Shown here one piece after another: positions 39,705 to 43,311 of a DNA stretch of 43,311 nucleotides. The notes below the pieces were generated by a model. That model was not told where the DNA came from, did no database searches, and saw nothing but the letters and a program-made list of their open reading frames with translations. Position numbers and translations under genes: made by a program. The first letter of the stretch is position 1; the number at the start of each line of letters is the position of its first letter. This DNA is from Bacillota bacterium (lineage in GTDB: Bacteria; Bacillota; Sulfobacillia; JAJZYS01; JAJYTV01), in the NCBI GenBank assembly GCA_021793215.1, contig JAJYTE010000022.1:1-43311 (forward strand). Reading direction: 5' to 3'.

Positions 39705-40145
39705 CTACATCCGAGCCACCCCATTCGCGATGGCCTGGATCACTGCGCCGATTGCTGCCAGGAGTCCGCCGCGGTGGGCCGCGACGGCGCGCGGGGTTGC
39801 CTTCGTCGGCTGCTGCGCGGGGACCGAAACCGCCAGCACGTCGGACGTGGGCTGCAGCTTCAGCTTCGCGGCCTCTGACGCCAGACGCTGCGTCGCGGTC
39901 AGCTTGGCGACCTGGGCCTCAAGGCTGGCCTCCTTGGCTGTGGCGACGGTCAACTGACTGTGCAGGGCGTCTAGGCGGTAGCCGGCCTGCGCTGCGGTGG
40001 CGAACCGGGACACGGTGAACAGGCCGATCCCCACGGTGATCATGAGGCGCACCACGTATCTACCGATACCCGGACGGGGCTTCGGGGCGATCCCCTTGGC
40101 TGGAGCGTGCGCTTGCTCGAGTTCAAGACGTCTTTCCGGGATCAT
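39705..40145 (-). CDS. ftsL: Cell division protein FtsL-like
   Basis: A 146-residue bitopic protein: a Pro/Lys-rich cytoplasmic N-terminus, a transmembrane helix near 31-50, then a short coiled coil (about 58-95, with evenly spaced Leu/Ala) and an alanine-rich C-terminus. FtsL proteins diverge strongly, so the identification rests on this layout and the position between rsmH and the class B PBP. A second weakly hydrophobic stretch (about 127-142) at the C-terminus is unusual. ATG 40145 has AGGAGG seven bases upstream. Confidence 0.78.
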   Translation of the reverse strand: MIPERRLELEQAHAPAKGIAPKPRPGIGRYVVRLMITVGIGLFTVSRFATAAQAGYRLDALHSQLTVATAKEASLEAQVAKLTATQRLASEAAKLKLQPTSDVLAVSVPAQQPTKATPRAVAAHRGGLLAAIGAVIQAIANGVARM

Positions 40146-40147
40146 CG

Positions 40148-41020
40148 CTATGCCTCCTGGCTTTGGGGAAGAACGATTGCGACGCGAAGCTTGGCACTGC
40201 GCGCCCGCGGGTTGCGCTCGCGCTCTGCTTGCGGCGCCTGGATCGGCTTCTTGGTCGTCTGCTCGAAGGGCGGGTTCTGGAACCTTCGTTTGACGATCCG
40301 GTCCTCGAGCGAGTGGAAACTGATGACTGCGACTCTACCGCCCGGACGCACGATGCGTGCTGCCGCATCCAGGGCTGTCGCGAGGGCGCCGAGTTCATCG
40401 TTGACTGCGATGCGCAGCGCTTGGAAGGTGCGACGCGCAGGGTGTCCCATGTGGGGCGACGACCCGACCGCGCCGGCTACGATGCTGCGCAGTTCCTTCG
40501 TTGTGAGGATCGGGCGGTGCTCGACGATGCGCTGCGCCACCCGGCGCGCATGGCGTTCCTCGCCGTACTCACGGATGATTCGTTCGAGGTCGGCCGCGTC
40601 CCATTCGTTCACGACGGTCTGCGCGGAAACGCTTTGGGTCGGGTCCATGCGCATGTCGAGCGGTCCGTCCGCGCGAAAGGAGAAGCCGCGTTCCGGCCGG
40701 TCGATCTGCGCCGACGACACCCCGAGGTCGAACACGATCGCATCGGCCGGCAAGAAGTCCTCCTCGCCCGCGATGCGCTCGACCTCGCGAAAGTTACCGT
40801 GTCGAAGCACGACGGCTTCGGGCAGGCGCTGCCTCGCGGATGCCAGCGCGTCGGGATCCTGATCGATGCCCAGCAGCCGACCGCCGGGACTTACGGCCGC
40901 GTAGAGCGCGATCGCGTGTCCGCCGAAGCCGACGGTGCAGTCGATCACGGCGCTGCCCTGCTCCACCCCGAGTTCCGACAGAACCTCGGAGAGCAGCACC
41001 GGCTGGTGTATCGGTTTCAC
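40148..41020 (-). CDS. rsmH: 16S rRNA (cytosine1402-N4) methyltransferase
   Basis: A 290-residue SAM-dependent enzyme that N4-methylates C1402 in the ribosomal P site. The N-terminal HQPVLLSEVL, the SAM loop DCTVGFGGHA (27-36), FDLGVSSAQID, and the C-terminal FQALRIAVNDEL and VISFHSLEDRIVK blocks are diagnostic. The start is GTG 41020, overlapping the mraZ stop as GTGA; the longer in-frame extension is mraZ shadow. Confidence 0.96.
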   Translation of the reverse strand: MKPIHQPVLLSEVLSELGVEQGSAVIDCTVGFGGHAIALYAAVSPGGRLLGIDQDPDALASARQRLPEAVVLRHGNFREVERIAGEEDFLPADAIVFDLGVSSAQIDRPERGFSFRADGPLDMRMDPTQSVSAQTVVNEWDAADLERIIREYGEERHARRVAQRIVEHRPILTTKELRSIVAGAVGSSPHMGHPARRTFQALRIAVNDELGALATALDAAARIVRPGGRVAVISFHSLEDRIVKRRFQNPPFEQTTKKPIQAPQAERERNPRARSAKLRVAIVLPQSQEA

Positions 41021-41454
41021 TTGAGGAGTCCCAGCTTTCCAAGGTTCTCGGCAAGCTCCTCCGGGGACGCCTGCGCCGACCCTGCGTAGGCCTCCCAGCC
41101 GCTCTGCGGCCAGATCTCCACGCGCGTGGCGACGCCGACGATCACAGCCTCCTTCAAAAGCTCCGCGTACTCGCGCAGCACCTGCGGTACCAGAATCCTG
41201 CCCTGCTTGTCGGGTTCGCACTCACTGGCGCCAGCGAAGAAGAAGCGTGCGAACGCCCTCGCCTCGCTGCTCGTAAGGGGCAACTGCCCTAGCTTTTCCT
41301 CGACGCCCTCCCACTCCCGACCGGAGTAGAGGAACAGGCATTTGTCGAGTCCCTTGGTGATGACGAACCGTGGTCCGAGTTGCTCGCGCATGCGCGCGGG
41401 GATGAACAGCCTGCCCTTGTCGTCCAAGCTGTGGCGAAACTCCCCCATGAACAT
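41017..41454 (-). CDS. mraZ: MraZ transcriptional regulator
   Basis: A 145-residue protein with two SpoVT/AbrB-like halves: FRHSLDDKGRLFIPARMRE (6-24) and CEPDKQGRILVPQVLREYA (78-96). MraZ forms a ring and binds direct TGGGN repeats at the promoter of its own operon, usually repressing dcw expression. The start is ATG 41454 (MFMGEF), as in most family members. Three such repeats at 10-base spacing lie 20-45 bases upstream, supporting autoregulation. Confidence 0.96.
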   Translation of the reverse strand: MFMGEFRHSLDDKGRLFIPARMREQLGPRFVITKGLDKCLFLYSGREWEGVEEKLGQLPLTSSEARAFARFFFAGASECEPDKQGRILVPQVLREYAELLKEAVIVGVATRVEIWPQSGWEAYAGSAQASPEELAENLGKLGLLK

Positions 41455-41473
41455 GCGCGACGCCCCCCTACTA

Positions 41474-41498
41474 CACCACGATTCCCCACTTTACCCCA
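41474..41498 (-). promoter_or_regulatory. MraZ operator repeats
   Basis: Minus strand: TGGGG (41498..41494), TGGGG (41488..41484) and a degenerate TGGTG (41478..41474), each starting exactly 10 bases apart. MraZ boxes are TGGGN direct repeats separated by 5 bases, usually three or four. They lie between the terminator of the zinc-ribbon gene and mraZ. I could not identify a good -35/-10 pair in this AG-rich leader. Confidence 0.72.
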
Positions 41499-41543
41499 CT
41501 TCGGTTCTCCTTCTGTGGGATTTCTCCTTCTCGGTTCCGAAGA

Positions 41544-41586
41544 AAATGAAAAAGAGACCGGCTGCATCGTGCGATGCAGCCGGTCT
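41544..41586 (-). terminator. Intrinsic terminator of the zinc-ribbon gene
   Basis: A 15-bp perfect stem (41555-41569 with 41572-41586; the 2-base gap means the top pairs open into a tetraloop) follows the zinc-ribbon stop by 14 bases. On the minus strand it is followed by TCTTTTTCATTTTC. A textbook terminator that insulates mraZ from upstream transcription. Confidence 0.9.
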
Positions 41587-41600
41587 GGATCGATGTTGCG

Positions 41601-41771
41601 CTAGACGGCGATCGGTTCGAGATGGTCGTTGACTACCAGGAGGTGGAGTGGGTGGCCGCAAGTCGGGCAGCGTATCTCTTCGATCGCGTGAACGACCCGC
41701 GGACTCTTGGTCAGGCCCTGTGCGCCGCACCCGGCGCAGAGGAACTCGATGAGACGGTGCTGCTCATCCAT
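41601..41771 (-). CDS. Small zinc-ribbon protein (56 residues)
   Basis: A short minus-strand frame from ATG 41771 to TAG 41603..41601. GGGAGG lies about 6 bases upstream. The protein has two CxxC knuckles: Cys12/Cys15 (FLCAGCG) and Cys35/Cys38 (IRCPTCG), 19 residues apart, the usual zinc-ribbon layout, with a hydrophobic C-terminal strand (PLHLLVVNDHLEPI). It ends 14 bases before a strong terminator, so it is a single-gene unit. Small zinc ribbons often bind nucleic acids or partner larger enzymes; no function is proposed. Opposite-strand frames in this stretch lack a Shine-Dalgarno and family signal. Confidence 0.8.
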   Translation of the reverse strand: MDEQHRLIEFLCAGCGAQGLTKSPRVVHAIEEIRCPTCGHPLHLLVVNDHLEPIAV

Positions 41772-41914
41772 CCGCCTGCCTCCCTCGAAGGCCTAGTCGC
41801 CTTCACCACGTCGTTTCGTCAGTAGGTTTCCCAACCCTGCCGCGTTCTTAACAGAACTTTCGTCTGCGGGGAGGTTCGTCCCGATCTTCCCAGCGGTGCC
41901 CCACGTGGCGCTGC

Positions 41915-41944
41915 TTGACGGCGTTCGCAACGCCGCGTTATCAT
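41915..41944 (+). promoter_or_regulatory. Promoter of tRNA-Ala
   Basis: TTGACG (41915-41920) and TATCAT (41939-41944) are 18 bases apart; transcription would begin about 7 bases before the tRNA. The spacer contains a 6-bp inverted repeat (GGCGTT-CGC-AACGCC) of unknown meaning. Confidence 0.7.
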
Positions 41945-41957
41945 GATGTTCGCACTT

Positions 41958-42033
41958 GGGGGCGTAGCTCAGCTGGTAGAGCAATTGGTTCGCAATCAAT
42001 AGGTCAGGGGTTCGAATCCCCTCGCCTCCACCA
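41958..42033 (+). tRNA. tRNA-Ala (anticodon CGC)
   Basis: A 76-base cloverleaf with encoded CCA. Acceptor GGGGGCG pairs with CGCCTCC and includes the G3-T70 wobble that identifies alanine tRNAs. D-arm GCTC...GAGC is normal. The anticodon loop TTCGCAA gives CGC, reading GCG. The T-arm is AGGGG-TTCGAAT-CCCCT. GCG is a frequent alanine codon in this GC-rich genome. Confidence 0.97.
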
Positions 42034-42065
42034 AGTTTAAATGGCTTTGCAATGCGGTTTTCGGG

Positions 42066-42096
42066 AATCCGGCCTCGCACGTCGTGAGGCCGGATT
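42066..42096 (+). terminator. Possible terminator after tRNA-Ala
   Basis: An 11-bp perfect stem (AATCCGGCCTC / GAGGCCGGATT) with a 9-base loop starts 32 bases after the tRNA and is followed by TCTGCGTTTG. The T content is weak, so confidence is moderate. Confidence 0.55.
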
Positions 42097-42473
42097 TCTG
42101 CGTTTGCTAACGCTTTTCGGCAGCACGGACTTGCGTTATGTAGCGAGCGCAGCACACGGTTGTTTCATACACCCAGATTCAACCACCAGTCGGCGTCGAT
42201 CGGCGCCATCGCTCTTGCGAACTCTCATCCATTACGGACTGGCCAGCACGCCAGGGACGCCTTGGCGCACGCAACTTCAGTTCCAGCCGGTTCGCGCACC
42301 TGGATGTCCCGTTGTCCGTCGAGCTCCCTGGGGTGCAAAGCGCAAGTCACAGCGCTCTCCAGTCGGTGTTCTCTGTTAGTATCTGGGCGTAGGCACCTCT
42401 CCAAAGCATGGTCTGATCGAGAACGACAGGCGGCCGATCCATCGAATGCAAGCGTTGGCTTGGAGGAGATATC
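42097..42473. other. Non-coding stretch between tRNA-Ala and lipoprotein gene
   Basis: About 375 bases with no convincing gene on either strand. GC is visibly lower (near 55% in sampled lines) than in the core of the window. TAGTAT near 42377 could serve as a -10 for the downstream gene, but no -35 is evident. No repeat or integrase remnant was seen. Confidence 0.5.
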
Positions 42474-43311
42474 GTGCGATGCCGCAGGCTAATTGCGACT
42501 GTTGCGGCCTTCCTGCTAGGCGGGTGCGGAGCCGGTTCCACATACCGACCGAACGCCACGTCGCCCGGCCCTGAACTGACGCAAATAGTCGCGTCCGTGG
42601 CTACACCGGCGCCTGAGTGGCACCTCACGATCGCGCAGTTCATCGATACTTCGCACGGCTGGATGTACGGTTGCTTAGGGTCTGCACCCGTCCCAAGCTG
42701 CTCTCTCCTGCGCACGGCGGACGGCGGGAGGAAGTGGACTACGTTGCCGGTCTCCCAGCGACTGCTGGCATTTACATTCAAGGATGAACACTCCGGCTGG
42801 CTGCTCGCGCTCCAAGGGGAACACCTCACCGTGTTCTCCACGGTCGACGGCGGCGCAACCCTGCACGCAGCTGCTCTGTTGCCCATCACGTACGACTCAA
42901 GTCTTCCATCTCCTCCCGTGATCGTCGCGCTAAACGCGACCGCAGGCTACGTCGTTGAAGGCAGCCAGATCGCGATGACGACGGACGGATGGAAGACGTT
43001 CGTGGTTCGTGCGGCGCCCACGGGTGTGGACAACGCGGTGCGCTTCCTCAGCAGTTCCCTCGGCTTCGCCGTCACTCCCCAAGGCATCGACGCGACCACA
43101 ACTGGAGGGCTCAGTTGGCATGCAGTGTTCCGCCTGCCGCAGGCGACGCTGGGCTGGGCGCCATCGGGGAGCATCTCCCCGGGTGGCCTCGCATTCTCAG
43201 GAGCGGCAGGGTATGCGTCCTTCAATATCGCCAATTGCTGGGCCGGCGGCTGCCCCGAGTTGATCGCCGCTTCCTACGACCACGGTGCACATTGGCAGCT
43301 CGTCAGCGCAG
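42474..43311 (+). CDS. Beta-propeller-like lipoprotein, N-terminal part (cut by window edge)
   Basis: GTG 42474 opens a frame of 279 codons with no stop before the window edge; GGAGG (42462-42466) lies 7 bases upstream. The first 18 residues are a lipoprotein signal peptide with lipobox L-G-G-C (Cys18). The rest shows repeated units resembling BNR/YCF48-type propeller blades: a hydrophobic-Gly-Trp turn (THGW-like), then a T-x-D-G-G or T-D-G-W segment followed by a Trp strand. Examples are RTADGGRKW, FSTVDGGATL, MTTDGWKTF and TTTGGLSWH. Such proteins are usually extracellular ligand- or protein-binding scaffolds. Cysteine pairs (for example CWAGGC) may be disulfides. No operon context is visible. 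Confidence 0.75.
   Translation, partial: MRCRRLIATVAAFLLGGCGAGSTYRPNATSPGPELTQIVASVATPAPEWHLTIAQFIDTSHGWMYGCLGSAPVPSCSLLRTADGGRKWTTLPVSQRLLAFTFKDEHSGWLLALQGEHLTVFSTVDGGATLHAAALLPITYDSSLPSPPVIVALNATAGYVVEGSQIAMTTDGWKTFVVRAAPTGVDNAVRFLSSSLGFAVTPQGIDATTTGGLSWHAVFRLPQATLGWAPSGSISPGGLAFSGAAGYASFNIANCWAGGCPELIAASYDHGAHWQLVSA

Noticed and set aside
41574-41825. Plus-strand 83-codon open frame
   Set aside because: Its ATG lies in the terminator stem, it has no Shine-Dalgarno, and the opposite strand encodes a zinc ribbon with paired CxxC motifs.
41920-41934. Inverted repeat in the tRNA-Ala promoter spacer as a regulator site
   Set aside because: Only 6 bp per arm in a GC-rich sequence; likely chance without comparative support.
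41793-42155. Minus-strand 120-codon open frame across the tRNA-Ala gene, containing GEGIRTPDLLIANQLLYQLSYAP-like text
   Set aside because: It is the antisense of the tRNA, a well-known false protein frame in databases; it has no ribosome-binding site.
1-43311. CRISPR arrays, insertion sequences, prophage genes, toxin-antitoxin pairs
   Set aside because: No regularly spaced direct repeats, transposase or integrase signatures, or typical small gene pairs were seen on either strand.

Overview
This window is from the chromosome of a GC-rich, endospore-forming, Gram-positive-type bacterium (Bacillota). The evidence is an intact spoIIGA-sigE-sigG-spoIIR block, a Clostridia/Bacilli-type dcw cluster, sepF/ylm/divIVA genes, a T-box ahead of ileS, and a PyrR-regulated pyr operon. 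From about 2.5 to 41.5 kb nearly everything is read from the minus strand, and the order closely follows the B. subtilis run mraZ-ftsZ-spoIIGA-sigE-sigG-ylm-divIVA-ileS-lspA-rluD-pyrR-pyr. GC is about 70-75% by eye in the core and falls to about 55-65% beyond 42 kb. GTG and TTG starts are common, and many neighbours overlap by four bases (NTGA), so translational coupling is pervasive. I could not assign a genus.

Layout from left to right. (1) 1-2.5 kb: the start of a lipoprotein gene, an ABC-F ATPase gene with a leader peptide and hairpin upstream, and a divergent GNAT acetyltransferase. (2) 2.5-12.6 kb: the complete UMP pathway (pyrB, pyrC, carA, carB, pyrK, pyrD, pyrF, pyrE), with pyrR upstream and a PyrR-type attenuator between pyrR and pyrB. 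(3) 12.6-17.9 kb: rluD, lspA, a YteA/DksA-like zinc protein, a DUF5665 membrane protein, and ileS behind a T-box with an ATC (Ile) specifier. (4) 18-22.6 kb: an accessory insertion relative to the B. subtilis order. It holds a plus-strand degenerate LigB-like gene, then a minus-strand module of a CcmF-type haem lyase, two small membrane proteins and an orphan DNA methyltransferase, coupled to divIVA. (5) 22.6-28.4 kb: divIVA, ylmG, sepF, ylmE, a lipoprotein, ylmC, spoIIR, sigG, sigE and spoIIGA. (6) 28.5-41.5 kb: the dcw cluster mraZ-rsmH-ftsL-pbp-murE-murF-mraY-ftsW-murG-ftsQ-DUF881-sbp-ftsZ. murD, murC, murB and ftsA are absent from it. (7) 41.5-43.3 kb: a 56-residue zinc-ribbon gene with its own terminator, a tRNA-Ala(CGC), and the start of a beta-propeller-like lipoprotein gene.

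How the parts work together. The dcw genes make the peptidoglycan precursor and the septal machinery. SepF, YlmG and DivIVA position and tether FtsZ. SpoIIGA, sigma-E, sigma-G and SpoIIR form the forespore/mother-cell signalling relay, and a good sigma-F promoter candidate lies in front of sigG-spoIIR. The pyr genes supply UMP under PyrR control.

The least ordinary items are the ABC-F leader-peptide arrangement, a hairpin between the Shine-Dalgarno sequence and the start codon of the LigB-like gene, the methyltransferase/CcmF module inside the division-sporulation cluster, and the small zinc-ribbon gene. No CRISPR array, prophage, insertion sequence or obvious defence island was seen.
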